Source: Aquipseudomonas alcaligenes NBRC 14159 (lineage in GTDB: Bacteria; Pseudomonadota; Gammaproteobacteria; Pseudomonadales; Pseudomonadaceae). From it: DNA of 64,000 nucleotides. The stretch lies in contig NZ_BATI01000013.1 of assembly GCF_000467105.1 (NCBI RefSeq), forward strand, positions 28,360-92,359, given 5' to 3'. The notes under the pieces are model-generated. The model made no database searches, was not told the origin of the DNA, and saw nothing but the letters and a program-made list of their open reading frames with translations. The position numbers and the translations under genes are program-made. Numbering within the stretch: the first letter of the stretch is position 1; each line of letters begins with the position of its first letter. Positions 40,579 through 49,250 of the stretch are shown here, in pieces.

Positions 40579-41669
40579 GCACTGGACGGCGGTTCTTGCG
40601 AATCGCCGGAAGACTCTCCGTAAAGGTCGGAAAGTTTATAGAAATCATGAGCATGGCGCAGCAAAACCATGATGACCGCGGCCACCGGCAGGGCCAGCAG
40701 CACACCAGTGAAGCCGAACAGCTGGCCGCCGGCGAGGATGGCGAAGATCACGGCTACCGGGTGCAGGCCGATGCGATCGCCGACCAGCATGGGCGTGAGC
40801 AGCATGCCTTCGAGCAACTGGCCGATGCCGAACACCACGGCGATGCCGATCAGCGGGTAGAGTTCGAAGCCGCTGTACTGGAACAATGCGGCGACCACCG
40901 CAGCGCCGAAGCCGACGATGAAGCCCATGTAGGGCACGATGCTGGCCAGGCCGGCGAGCAGACCGATCAGCAGGCCCAGCTCCAGCCCCACCACCATCAG
41001 GCCGACCGAGTAGATACCGGCCAGCGCCAGCATCACCAGCAGCTGGCCACGCATGAAGGCACCGAGCACCTCGTGGCACTCACCGACCAGGCGCACCACC
41101 AGCCCTTCGCGGGCGCGCGGCAGCAGGTTCTGCAGCTTGGCCAGCATCAGGTCCCAGTCGCGCAGCAGGTAGAAGGCCACGACCGGGATCAGCAGCAGGT
41201 TGCCCAGCCAGCCGAGCAGTGCCAGGCTCGAGGCGGTGGCCTGGGCCAGCAGGCCGCTGACGATGTCGGTGGTCTTGCCCAGATGCCCGGACAGCGCCTG
41301 CTTGAGCTGATCGAAGCGCCAGAAGCCCTCGGCCAGGCCGAGCTGCGCCTGCACCCAGGGCAGTGCCTGGTGCTGCGCCCAGTCGAGGCCCTGCGGCGCC
41401 AGCTCGTAGAGGCGCACCAGTTGGCGACCGAGCATAGGGATCAGCACCAGCAGCATGATCAGCAGCAACAGGCTGAACAGCGCAAAGACGATGACCACGC
41501 CCCAGGTCCGCGACAGGCCGCGCTTCTCCAGGCGATCCACAATCGGATCGCCCATGTAGGCCAGCAGCATGGCCACCAGGAAGGGTGACAGGATGGGGGT
41601 CAGCAGGTAGATCAGCCAGCCGCACAGAAACACTCCGGCCAGCCACAGCCAGCGGCGCGAATCGGTCAT
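40575..41669 (-). CDS. PerM/AI-2E-family transporter
   Basis: A 364-residue polytopic membrane protein with seven or eight helices. It opens with the paired N-terminal helices LAGVFLCGWLIYLLTPILSP and has the signature block GLLAGLASIVPYMGFIVGFGAAVV and GQLLEGMLLTPMLVGDRIGLHPV. The family includes TqsA (autoinducer-2 export) and PerM, but substrate is unknown here. The start is ATG 41669 with GGAG eight bases upstream; a GTG three codons earlier is possible. It is translationally coupled to hda. Confidence 0.88.
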   Translation of the reverse strand: MTDSRRWLWLAGVFLCGWLIYLLTPILSPFLVAMLLAYMGDPIVDRLEKRGLSRTWGVVIVFALFSLLLLIMLLVLIPMLGRQLVRLYELAPQGLDWAQHQALPWVQAQLGLAEGFWRFDQLKQALSGHLGKTTDIVSGLLAQATASSLALLGWLGNLLLIPVVAFYLLRDWDLMLAKLQNLLPRAREGLVVRLVGECHEVLGAFMRGQLLVMLALAGIYSVGLMVVGLELGLLIGLLAGLASIVPYMGFIVGFGAAVVAALFQYSGFELYPLIGIAVVFGIGQLLEGMLLTPMLVGDRIGLHPVAVIFAILAGGQLFGFTGVLLALPVAAVIMVLLRHAHDFYKLSDLYGESSGDSQEPPSSA

Positions 41670-41699
41670 CTCAGGCACTCCGTCGCTATTGAGGGGGAT

Positions 41700-42725
41700 T
41701 TACCAGCGGAAACGCATCAGGTTGGCCGGTGCCGCCGCGGGGGTGGCCTGCGGGTTGCCGCCGGCATCCAGCGGGGCGGCATCGGCCGGCACTTCCTGCA
41801 GACCGGCCAGCGCCAGCTGGGCGCGCAGCTGCTCGGCGCTGGCATTGACCTGCCACACCAGCAGATCGCCGCTGGCGCGCAGCAGGCGCGCGGCAAAGGG
41901 TTCGAGCAGACGCTCCAGTTCGGCGAAACGGCCGAGGTTGGCGCCCTGCACTTCCAGGGTCAGCGCACTGGCAGCGCCCGGCTTGACCAGGAAGCGCGGC
42001 GCCAGGCGCTCGCTCACGGCCAGCAGCACGGCATCGGCCAGGGCTTGCTGATCGGCGCCCTGGGCCTTGCCCTGCTCGCGCGCATCGCCCAGCCACAGAC
42101 GCCACTCGGCCTGCCACTGGCCGCCATCCTCACGGGCCTGCACGGCCAGCAGCGCATCGGCGGCATAGCGCTCGGAAGGCTCGCGCAGCGCGTCCGGTTG
42201 CGTGGCACCGAGGCTTTCCGGCGTGGCGGCCAGCTGCTCCTGCAGGTCGGCCAGCGGCAGGCGCAGCGGCAGGCCACGGTGCTGGGCGGCCTGTTGCAGC
42301 GGCGCGGCGGCTTCCTGACCATCGCCAACCAGGCTGGCGCCCTCGGCACTGCTGTTCAGCCACCAGGTCAGGATCGCCGGGCGGTTGGCGCCCCACAGCG
42401 GCAGACCGGCTTGGCGCAGTTTGTTCTCGGTGGTCAGCGGATCGAAGTCCACCACCAGGGTCTCGCCCTCGTAGACATACTGGCTGACCAGTTGCTGCGG
42501 GTCCTGGCGCACCCCTTCCAGCGCCGGGCTCTGCAGCGCCTTGGCGTCACCGGTCAGACGCAGCACCAGGGTCTCCAGGGCGCGGTTGAGTGCGGCGCTG
42601 CGCTCCTCCGGCTGCTGGCTGGTCACGGCCTCGCGCACCTGATAGAGGCCGCTGACCGGCGCAGCCAGGGCCGGCAGGCTGAACAGCGGGAGGCAGAGGG
42701 CAAACAGGCGGGCGGACAGGCGCAT
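41700..42725 (-). CDS. DUF2066 exported protein
   Basis: A 341-residue protein with a signal peptide (MRLSARLFALCLPLFSLPALAA), matching DUF2066 in order and neighbours (DUF2066-perM-hda). Segments such as LYQVREAVTSQQPEERSAALNRALETLVLRLTG and DFDPLTTENKLRQAGLPLWG are typical. It is rich in Ala, Leu and Gln, soluble and presumably periplasmic. Function unknown. It begins the leftward DUF2066-perM-hda operon and diverges from purM across about 200 bases. Confidence 0.84.
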   Translation of the reverse strand: MRLSARLFALCLPLFSLPALAAPVSGLYQVREAVTSQQPEERSAALNRALETLVLRLTGDAKALQSPALEGVRQDPQQLVSQYVYEGETLVVDFDPLTTENKLRQAGLPLWGANRPAILTWWLNSSAEGASLVGDGQEAAAPLQQAAQHRGLPLRLPLADLQEQLAATPESLGATQPDALREPSERYAADALLAVQAREDGGQWQAEWRLWLGDAREQGKAQGADQQALADAVLLAVSERLAPRFLVKPGAASALTLEVQGANLGRFAELERLLEPFAARLLRASGDLLVWQVNASAEQLRAQLALAGLQEVPADAAPLDAGGNPQATPAAAPANLMRFRW

Positions 42726-42922
42726 CGATCGGGTCTCGGCTGGAAAGGCTGTGCCTGAGCGGCACGCGAAGGGCTATACCTTAAACAGCCGCCTGCCCCC
42801 CGGCAACCGTCGCGCCCGGTGGCCGCTGGCGGGCAAGCCTGATAAAATCGCGCGCCTTCGCGGACCGGCCCGCTGCCGCACCGGTCGCCCACAGCATTCT
42901 CCCTTTCTAAAGGCCCGAACCC

Positions 42923-43981
42923 ATGAGCAAGCAACCCTCCATCAGCTACAAGGATGCAGGTGTCGACATCGACGCCGGCGAAGCCCTGGTCGAGCGCATC
43001 AAAGGCGTGGCCAAGCGCACCGCGCGTCCGGAAGTCATGGGCGGCCTGGGTGGTTTCGGCGCCCTGTGTGAAATCCCCGCCGGCTACAAGCAGCCGGTGC
43101 TGGTGTCCGGCACCGACGGCGTCGGCACCAAGCTGCGCCTGGCCCTGAACCTGAACAAGCACGACAGCATCGGCCAGGACCTAGTCGCCATGTGCGTCAA
43201 CGACCTGGTGGTGTGCGGCGCCGAGCCGCTGTTCTTCCTCGACTACTACGCCACCGGCAAGCTGAACGTGGACGTGGCCGCCACCGTGGTCACCGGCATC
43301 GGCGCCGGCTGCGAACTGGCCGGCTGCTCCCTGGTCGGTGGTGAAACCGCCGAAATGCCGGGCATGTATGAAGGCGAAGACTACGACCTGGCCGGTTTCT
43401 GCGTCGGTGTGGTGGAAAAGACCGAGATCATCGACGGCTCCAAGGTGCAGACCGGTGACGCGCTGGTCGCCCTGCCCTCTTCCGGCCCGCACTCCAACGG
43501 CTACTCGCTGATCCGCAAGATCCTCGAAGTGTCCGGCACCGACATCGAAGCCACCGAGCTGAATGGCCAGAAGCTGGCCGACCTGCTGATGGCGCCGACG
43601 CGCATCTACGTCAAGCCGCTGCTCAAGCTGATCAAGGAAACCGGCGCGGTGAAGGCCATGGCCCACATCACCGGCGGCGGCCTGCTCGACAACATCCCGC
43701 GCGTGCTGCCGCAGGGCGCCCAGGCAGTGATCGACGTGGCCAGCTGGACCCGCCCGGCGGTGTTCGACTGGCTGCAGGAAAAAGGCAACGTCGACGAGCA
43801 CGAAATGCACCGCGTACTGAACTGCGGCGTCGGCATGGTCATCTGCGTGGCTCAGGACCAGGTCGAGGCCACCCTGGCCAGCCTGCGTGCTTCCGGCGAA
43901 ACCCCGTGGGTGATCGGCCAGATCGCCCAGGCCGCCGAGGGTGCCGAGCAGGTCGTGCTGAACAACCTGAAAGCCCACTGA
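42923..43981 (+). CDS. purM: Phosphoribosylformylglycinamidine cyclo-ligase PurM
   Basis: PurM (AIR synthetase) closes the imidazole ring in purine synthesis using ATP. The 352-residue length is normal. Family motifs include the N-terminal [32 protein letters not shown], the ATP/Mg region [12 protein letters not shown], and GVGMVICV near the C-terminus. Its stop codon shares one base with the purN start (TGATG). A TAAAAT at 42843-42848 is a possible -10. The operon continues into DUF3108. Confidence 0.97.
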   Translation: MSKQPSISYKDAGVDIDAGEALVERIKGVAKRTARPEVMGGLGGFGALCEIPAGYKQPVLVSGTDGVGTKLRLALNLNKHDSIGQDLVAMCVNDLVVCGAEPLFFLDYYATGKLNVDVAATVVTGIGAGCELAGCSLVGGETAEMPGMYEGEDYDLAGFCVGVVEKTEIIDGSKVQTGDALVALPSSGPHSNGYSLIRKILEVSGTDIEATELNGQKLADLLMAPTRIYVKPLLKLIKETGAVKAMAHITGGGLLDNIPRVLPQGAQAVIDVASWTRPAVFDWLQEKGNVDEHEMHRVLNCGVGMVICVAQDQVEATLASLRASGETPWVIGQIAQAAEGAEQVVLNNLKAH

Positions 43982-44628
43982 TGGCCGACTGCAATGTCGT
44001 GGTGCTGATCTCGGGGTCCGGCAGCAACCTGCAGGCCCTGATCGACAGCATCACCCAGGACGGCAATCCGGCGCGCATCGCCGCGGTGATTTGCAACCGC
44101 GCCGATGCCTACGGCCTGGTCCGCGCGCAGAACGCCGGCATCCCGACCCGGGTGCTCGACCACAAGCAGTTCGACGGCCGTGAGGCCTTCGATGCCGCGC
44201 TGATCGAGGCCATCGACGGCTTCGACCCGCAGCTGGTGGTGCTGGCCGGCTTCATGCGCATCCTCACCGGTGACTTCGTGCGTCACTACGAGGGCCGCCT
44301 GCTGAATATCCACCCTTCGCTGCTGCCCAAGTACAAAGGCCTGCACACCCACCAGCGCGCGCTGGAGGCTGGCGACCGCGAGCATGGCTGCAGCGTGCAC
44401 TTCGTCACCGAGGAACTCGATGGCGGACCACTGGTCGTACAAGCCGTGGTGCCGGTAGAGTCTGACGACACGCCGGAAAGCCTGGCCCAGCGCGTGCACC
44501 GCCAGGAACACCATATCTACCCCCTGGCCATGCGCTGGTTCGCCGAAGGCCGCCTGAAGCTGGGTAAGACCGGCGCACAACTGGACGGCAAGGACCTGCC
44601 GGCCACCGGACACCTGATCCGCCCATAG
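43981..44628 (+). CDS. purN: Phosphoribosylglycinamide formyltransferase PurN
   Basis: PurN transfers a formyl group from 10-formyl-tetrahydrofolate to GAR in purine synthesis. The 215-residue protein shows the phosphate-binding GSGSNLQAL, folate-site GFMRILTGDF, catalytic NIHPSLLPKYKGLHTH (Asn/His) and TEELDGGP with the catalytic Asp. It follows purM with a one-base overlap, so the two purine steps are translationally coupled. Confidence 0.96.
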   Translation: MADCNVVVLISGSGSNLQALIDSITQDGNPARIAAVICNRADAYGLVRAQNAGIPTRVLDHKQFDGREAFDAALIEAIDGFDPQLVVLAGFMRILTGDFVRHYEGRLLNIHPSLLPKYKGLHTHQRALEAGDREHGCSVHFVTEELDGGPLVVQAVVPVESDDTPESLAQRVHRQEHHIYPLAMRWFAEGRLKLGKTGAQLDGKDLPATGHLIRP

Positions 44629-44636
44629 GAGATTCC

Positions 44637-45353
44637 ATGCCCCGCGTTCTGCTGATGCTGCTCGCCCTCCTGGCCCTGCCGGTGCAGGCCCTGGAACTCA
44701 AGCCCTTCTCCGCCAGCTACACCGCCGACTGGAAGCAGGTGCCGATCAGCGGCACCGCCGGACGCAGCCTCAAGGCCCTGGACAACGGCCGCTGGGAGCT
44801 GGACTTCGAGGCCTCCATGCTGGTCGCCAGCCTCAAGGAAACCAGCACCCTGCGCATGGAAAGCGATGCCTTCCTGCCGCTGACCTACCGCTTCGATCGC
44901 AGCGGCCTGGGCAAGTCCAAGCAGGTCGAGCTCGACTTCGACTGGACCGAGAAGCAGGTGCTGGGCAACGACCGCGGCGAGCCGGTGCGCTTCCCGCTCA
45001 ACCGCGGCCTGATGGACAAGTCGACCTACCAACTGGTGCTGCAGCACGACGTGGCAGCCGGCAAGCAGAGCGTGAGCTACCAGGTGATCGACGGCGACGA
45101 GATCGAAACCTACGACTTCCGCGTACTCGGCGAGGAGCGCGTGCGTACCAAGGCCGGGCTGATCGACGCGATCAAGGTCGAGCGCGTACGCGACCCGACC
45201 CAGAGTAGCCGCAAGACCGTGCTGTGGTTCGCCAAGGACTGGAACTACCTGCTGGTGCGCCTGCACCAGGTGGAGAAGGACGGCAAGGAATACCAGATCA
45301 TGCTCAAGGACGGCCAGGTCGACGGCCGCACCGTCAAGGGCCTCGCCGAGTAA
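44637..45353 (+). CDS. DUF3108 exported protein
   Basis: A 238-residue protein with a signal peptide (MPRVLLMLLALLALPVQA), then a beta-rich domain matching DUF3108. It begins LKPFSASYTADWKQVPISGTA and includes GLIDAIKVERVRDPTQSSRKTVLWFAKDWNYLLVRL. Members are periplasmic proteins of unknown function and commonly sit next to purN in Pseudomonas. It starts eight bases after purN and is the last gene of the operon, ahead of a terminator. Confidence 0.86.
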   Translation: MPRVLLMLLALLALPVQALELKPFSASYTADWKQVPISGTAGRSLKALDNGRWELDFEASMLVASLKETSTLRMESDAFLPLTYRFDRSGLGKSKQVELDFDWTEKQVLGNDRGEPVRFPLNRGLMDKSTYQLVLQHDVAAGKQSVSYQVIDGDEIETYDFRVLGEERVRTKAGLIDAIKVERVRDPTQSSRKTVLWFAKDWNYLLVRLHQVEKDGKEYQIMLKDGQVDGRTVKGLAE

Positions 45354-45371
45354 GGCGCGCCGCCTAATGCC

Positions 45372-45398
45372 AGAAGCCGGGCACGTCCCGGCTTCTTT
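45372..45398 (+). terminator. Terminator of purM-purN-DUF3108
   Basis: AGAAGCCGGG, a CACGT loop and CCCGGCTTCTTTGT form the hairpin 18 bases after the stop codon. Confidence 0.84.
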
Positions 45399-45412
45399 GT
45401 GTTCACAGACAG

Positions 45413-45440
45413 GAAAAAGCCGGGCAAGCCCGGCTTTTTC
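45413..45440 (-). terminator. Terminator of the relA-mazG-DUF2058 direction
   Basis: AAAAAGCCGGG, a short loop and CCCGGCTTTTT form a second hairpin 14 bases after the first. It lies next to the stop codon of the leftward DUF2058 gene and is symmetrical enough to work both ways. Confidence 0.84.
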
Positions 45441-45441
45441 A

Positions 45442-45981
45442 TTACCACATCAGATCATCGGGAATCTGGTAGGCGGCGTACGGATCATCCTCGTCCGGCC
45501 CTTCGCTCTGCACGTTGAGCAGGACGATGCGCTGCGCGTCGCGCTCCTGGATCTTCAGCGCCGCCTCGCGCGGAATCACCTCGTAGGCGCCGCCATGGCG
45601 GACAATGGCCAGCGAGCCACGGCTCAGCTTGTCGCGCATCAGGTTGTTCACCGCGATGCGCTTGACCTTCTTGTCGTCGACGAAGTTGTAGTAGTCCTCG
45701 CCATTGATCTTGGGCAGGCGGCTGGTCTCGATCAGCTGCTTGATCTGCGCGGCGATGGCCTTCTGCTGGATCTTCTCCTGCTGCTGGCGGTTCAGCTCCT
45801 GGTCGCGGGCCTGCTTCTCGGCCATGGCCTGCAGGGCGGCCTGCTTCTGCGAATCGTCAACCTCGACCTGGTTCTTCTTCTCCAGGCGCTGCTGCTTCTG
45901 TTTCTGCTTGCCGGCCTGCTTGGCCTGCTTTTCATTGACCAGGCCGGCTTTCAGCAGCTGGTCGCGGAGGGAAAGGCTCAT
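45442..45981 (-). CDS. DUF2058 (YaiL-family) protein
   Basis: A 179-residue cytosolic protein. It starts MSLSLRDQLLKAGLVNEKQAK, the signature of DUF2058, followed by a long Lys/Gln-rich helix (QAGKQKQKQQRLEKKNQVEV) and a compact C-terminal part (DYYNFVDDKKVKRIAVNN). YaiL has been described as a nucleoprotein-associated protein of uncertain role. The ATG at 45981 fits the family; the longer frame overlaps mazG. It ends the leftward relA-mazG-DUF2058 gene string. Confidence 0.86.
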   Translation of the reverse strand: MSLSLRDQLLKAGLVNEKQAKQAGKQKQKQQRLEKKNQVEVDDSQKQAALQAMAEKQARDQELNRQQQEKIQQKAIAAQIKQLIETSRLPKINGEDYYNFVDDKKVKRIAVNNLMRDKLSRGSLAIVRHGGAYEVIPREAALKIQERDAQRIVLLNVQSEGPDEDDPYAAYQIPDDLMW

Positions 45982-45995
45982 GGGGTTCTCATCAC

Positions 45996-46826
45996 TCAGC
46001 AGCCAGGCTGCAGTTTTTCCAGTTTCTTGGCTTCGCCCCAAAGGGCATCCAGCTCTTCCAGGCTGCAATTCTCGATGGGCCGGCCGGCTTCGCGCAATGC
46101 CTGTTCGATATGGCGGAAGCGCCGCTCGAACTTGCCGTTGGCCGCGCGCAGGGCAGCTTCCGGGTCGACCTTGAGGTGTCGCGCCAGGTTGGTGACGACG
46201 AACAGCAGGTCGCCGATCTCCTCGGCGATGGCCCCGGCATCGTTCTCGCTCATGGCCTCCAGCACTTCGTCGAGTTCGTCGCGCACCTTGTCCACCACCG
46301 GCAGCGCCTCGGGCCAGTCGAAACCGACCTGGGCCGCGCGCTTCTGCAGCTTGGCGGCACGCGACAGCGCCGGCAGCGCCGTGGGCACATCGTCGAGCAG
46401 CGACAGCTGCTCCGGCGCCGCGGCCTTCTCGGCCCGTTCCTCGGCCTTGAGTTCCTCCCAGCGCTGCTTGACCGCCGCTTCTTCCAGCTTCGCCACATCC
46501 GGCGCGCCGTACAGGTCGCCGTCAGGGAACACGTGTGGGTGGCGGCGAATCAGCTTGCGGGTGATACCGTCGACCACCTGGGCGAACTCGAAGCGCCCCT
46601 CCTCCCTGGCCAGCTGGCTGTAGTAGACGACCTGGAACAGCAGGTCGCCCAGCTCGCCGGGCAGATGGTCGAAGTCGTCACGCTCGATGGCATCGGCCAC
46701 CTCGTAGGCCTCTTCGAGGGTATAGGGCACGATGCTCGCGTAGTTCTGCTTGAGGTCCCAGGGGCAGCCGTGCTGCGGGTCACGCAGACGGGCCATCAGG
46801 TGCAGCAGGTCGTCGAGTTGGTACAT
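45996..46826 (-). CDS. mazG: Nucleoside triphosphate pyrophosphohydrolase MazG
   Basis: MazG hydrolyses NTPs and dNTPs to monophosphates and in E. coli lowers ppGpp, linking it to relA beside it. The 276-residue protein has two MazG domains: the N-terminal one (EEAYEVADAI...GELGDLLFQVVYY) and the C-terminal catalytic-type one (DELDEVLEAM...EEIGDLLFVVTNLARH). Both carry the ExxE/ExxD metal-binding pattern. It lies 97 bases after relA with a palindromic repeat in the gap. Confidence 0.93.
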   Translation of the reverse strand: MYQLDDLLHLMARLRDPQHGCPWDLKQNYASIVPYTLEEAYEVADAIERDDFDHLPGELGDLLFQVVYYSQLAREEGRFEFAQVVDGITRKLIRRHPHVFPDGDLYGAPDVAKLEEAAVKQRWEELKAEERAEKAAAPEQLSLLDDVPTALPALSRAAKLQKRAAQVGFDWPEALPVVDKVRDELDEVLEAMSENDAGAIAEEIGDLLFVVTNLARHLKVDPEAALRAANGKFERRFRHIEQALREAGRPIENCSLEELDALWGEAKKLEKLQPGC

Positions 46827-46840
46827 GGGTCATTCAATCC

Positions 46841-46893
46841 GTAGGGCGGGTGCAACCCGCCACCATTCCGAGCGCGGGTTTCACCCGCCCTAC
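46841..46893. repeat. Palindromic intergenic repeat between relA and mazG
   Basis: Two 20-base arms, 46841-46860 and 46874-46893, are complementary at 19 of 20 positions and end in GTAGGGCGGGT on both strands. The loop is 13 bases. I recall GTAGGGCGGGT-type palindromes repeated in non-coding DNA of several pseudomonads. It may act as a hairpin that separates relA and mazG mRNA levels. Confidence 0.6.
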
Positions 46894-46923
46894 CTACTCC
46901 CAAAGGGAGAGGGAGTTACTAAC

Positions 46924-49170
46924 TCAATTGCTGCTGCGGTTGCGCCGCGCCTCGATGATGTTGGGCAGCTGGGAGATGCGCGCGAGCAGGCGCGACAGCG
47001 CGTCCAGCCCGGGAATCTCGATGGTCAGCTGCATGGAGGCGGTGTTGTCCTCCTTGTTCGAGCGGGTGTTCACCGCCAGCACGTTGATGCGCTCGTTGAG
47101 CAGCACCTGGGTCACGTCGCGCAGCAGGCCGGAACGGTCGTAGGCCTTGATGACGATATCCACCGGGTAGGTCTGCACCGGCACCGGCCCCCAGCTGACC
47201 TGGATGATCCGCTCCGGCTCGCGTCCCTCCAGTTGCAGCACCGAGGCGCAGTCCTGGCGGTGAATGGAGACGCCACGGCCGACCGTGATGTAGCCGACGA
47301 TCGGATCGCCCGGCAGCGGCTGGCAGCAGCCGGCCATCTGCGTCAGCAGGTTGCCGACGCCCTGGATCTGGATATCGCCGCGCTTGCCCGGGCGCGGTGC
47401 ACTGGCGCGGCGCGGGATCAGCTCCAGCTGTTCGTTGCCACGCTCCGGCTCGACCTGCTGCTGGGCCAGGTTGACCGCATGGGCCAGGCGCAGGTCGCCG
47501 GCACCGAGGGCGGCGTACATGTCCTCGACCGTCTTCAGGTTGCACTTTTCCGCCAGCTTGGCGAAGTCCACCGCGGCCAGCGCCAGGCGCGACAGGTCGC
47601 GCTCGAGCATGGCCTTGCCGGCGGCGACGTTCTGCTCGCGGTCCTGCAGCTTGAACCAGTGGACGATCTTTGCCCGCGCCCGGCTGGTGGTGATGTAGCC
47701 CAGGTTGGGGTTGAGCCAGTCGCGGCTGGGGGCGCCGTTCTTGCTGGTGATGATCTCCACCTGCTCACCGGTGTGCAGGCTGTAGGTCAGCGGCACGATG
47801 CGCCCGTTGATCTTGGCGCCGCGGCAGTTGTGGCCGATCTGGGTGTGCACGCGGTAGGCGAAGTCCAGCGGCGTGGCGCCCTTGGGCAGGTCGATGGCAT
47901 GGCCGTCCGGAGTGAACACGTAGACCCGGTCCGGCTCAATGTCGACCTTGAGCTGCTCGGCCAGGCCACCGATGTCGCCCAGCTCCTCGTGCCACTCCAG
48001 CACCTGGCGCAGCCAGGCCATCTTCTCTTCGTAGTGGTCGGAGCCACCCTTGGCGTCGGTACCCTTGTACTTCCAGTGGGCACACACGCCCAGCTCGGCC
48101 TCTTCATGCATGGCATTGGTGCGGATCTGCACCTCCAGCACCTTGCCGTCCGGGCCGATCACCGCGGTGTGCAGGGAGCGGTAGCCGTTTTCCTTGGGGT
48201 TGGCGATGTAGTCGTCGAACTCCTTGGGAATGTGCCGCCACAGGGTATGCACGATGCCGAGCGCGGTGTAGCAGTCGCGCACTTCCGGCACCAGCACGCG
48301 CACCGCGCGCACGTCGTAGATCTGGCTGAACTGCAGGCCCTTGCGCTGCATTTTCCGCCAGATCGAATAGATGTGCTTGGCGCGGCCGCTGATATCGGCC
48401 TTGATGCCGGTGGCGGAGAGTTCGTCGCGCAGCTGCTTCATCACATCGTTGATGTACTGCTCGCGGTCGAGGCGGCGCTCGTGCAGCAGCTTGGCGATCT
48501 GCTTGTACTGCTCCGGCTCCAGGTAGCGGAAGGAGATGTCCTCCAGCTCCCACTTGATATGGCCGATGCCGAGGCGATGGGCCAGCGGCGCGTAGATGTC
48601 GAACACCTCGCGGGCCACGCGCAGGCGCTTCTCGTCGTCGGCATGCTTGACCGCGCGGATGGCGCAGGTGCGCTCGGCCAGCTTGATCAGCGCCACGCGC
48701 ACGTCGTCGACCATGGCCACCAGCATCTTGCGCAGGTTCTCCACCTGCGTCTGCGAGCCGACCACCACCGACTCGCGCGGGTTGATGCTGTTGCTGATGG
48801 CGGCCATGCGCAGCACGCCTTCGATCAGCTTGGCCACCACCGCGCCGAACTTCTCCTGCACCACCTTGAGCGTGGTCTTGCCCTCGCGCACGGCGCGGTA
48901 GATCACCGCCGCCACCAGGCTGTCCTGGTCCAGCTTGAGGTCGGCGAGGATCTCGGCGATCTCCAGGCCGGTCTGGAAACTGGAGTTGCCCTCCGCCCAC
49001 AGGTTCTGCGCGGCATTGGCCTGCTGCTCGACCTCGCGGGCGAACTCGCAGGCCACCTTGAGGGCCTCGCGGTCGAGCGCCGGGTCGACGCTCAGCGTAT
49101 GGTCCAGCCAGGCCTCGAGGTTGATGCTGCCGTCGAGGTTGATCGGCTGGTGTGCTCTGACCTGTACCAT
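46924..49170 (-). CDS. relA: GTP pyrophosphokinase RelA
   Basis: RelA makes (p)ppGpp when uncharged tRNA enters the ribosome. The 748-residue protein has an inactive HD-like domain (about 60-200, lacking the His-Asp pair: FDIYAPLAHRLGIG), then the synthetase domain (about 240-390). The RelA-specific EXDD motif is EFDD in KEFDDYIANPKENGYRSLHT, which marks RelA rather than SpoT. Then come a TGS domain (VYVFTPDGHAIDLPKGATPLDFAY), a Cys-rich zinc-finger-like domain (MAGCCQPLPGDPI...) and a C-terminal ACT/RRM domain. It reads leftward between rlmD and mazG. Confidence 0.96.
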   Translation of the reverse strand: MVQVRAHQPINLDGSINLEAWLDHTLSVDPALDREALKVACEFAREVEQQANAAQNLWAEGNSSFQTGLEIAEILADLKLDQDSLVAAVIYRAVREGKTTLKVVQEKFGAVVAKLIEGVLRMAAISNSINPRESVVVGSQTQVENLRKMLVAMVDDVRVALIKLAERTCAIRAVKHADDEKRLRVAREVFDIYAPLAHRLGIGHIKWELEDISFRYLEPEQYKQIAKLLHERRLDREQYINDVMKQLRDELSATGIKADISGRAKHIYSIWRKMQRKGLQFSQIYDVRAVRVLVPEVRDCYTALGIVHTLWRHIPKEFDDYIANPKENGYRSLHTAVIGPDGKVLEVQIRTNAMHEEAELGVCAHWKYKGTDAKGGSDHYEEKMAWLRQVLEWHEELGDIGGLAEQLKVDIEPDRVYVFTPDGHAIDLPKGATPLDFAYRVHTQIGHNCRGAKINGRIVPLTYSLHTGEQVEIITSKNGAPSRDWLNPNLGYITTSRARAKIVHWFKLQDREQNVAAGKAMLERDLSRLALAAVDFAKLAEKCNLKTVEDMYAALGAGDLRLAHAVNLAQQQVEPERGNEQLELIPRRASAPRPGKRGDIQIQGVGNLLTQMAGCCQPLPGDPIVGYITVGRGVSIHRQDCASVLQLEGREPERIIQVSWGPVPVQTYPVDIVIKAYDRSGLLRDVTQVLLNERINVLAVNTRSNKEDNTASMQLTIEIPGLDALSRLLARISQLPNIIEARRNRSSN

Positions 49171-49250
49171 TTTCTGCCTTCCCTACGGCGAGTCACGCCC
49201 CGCCGGATTAGCTCTGACCTTCTCTGGGCCAGTCGGATTACAAGGGCTTC

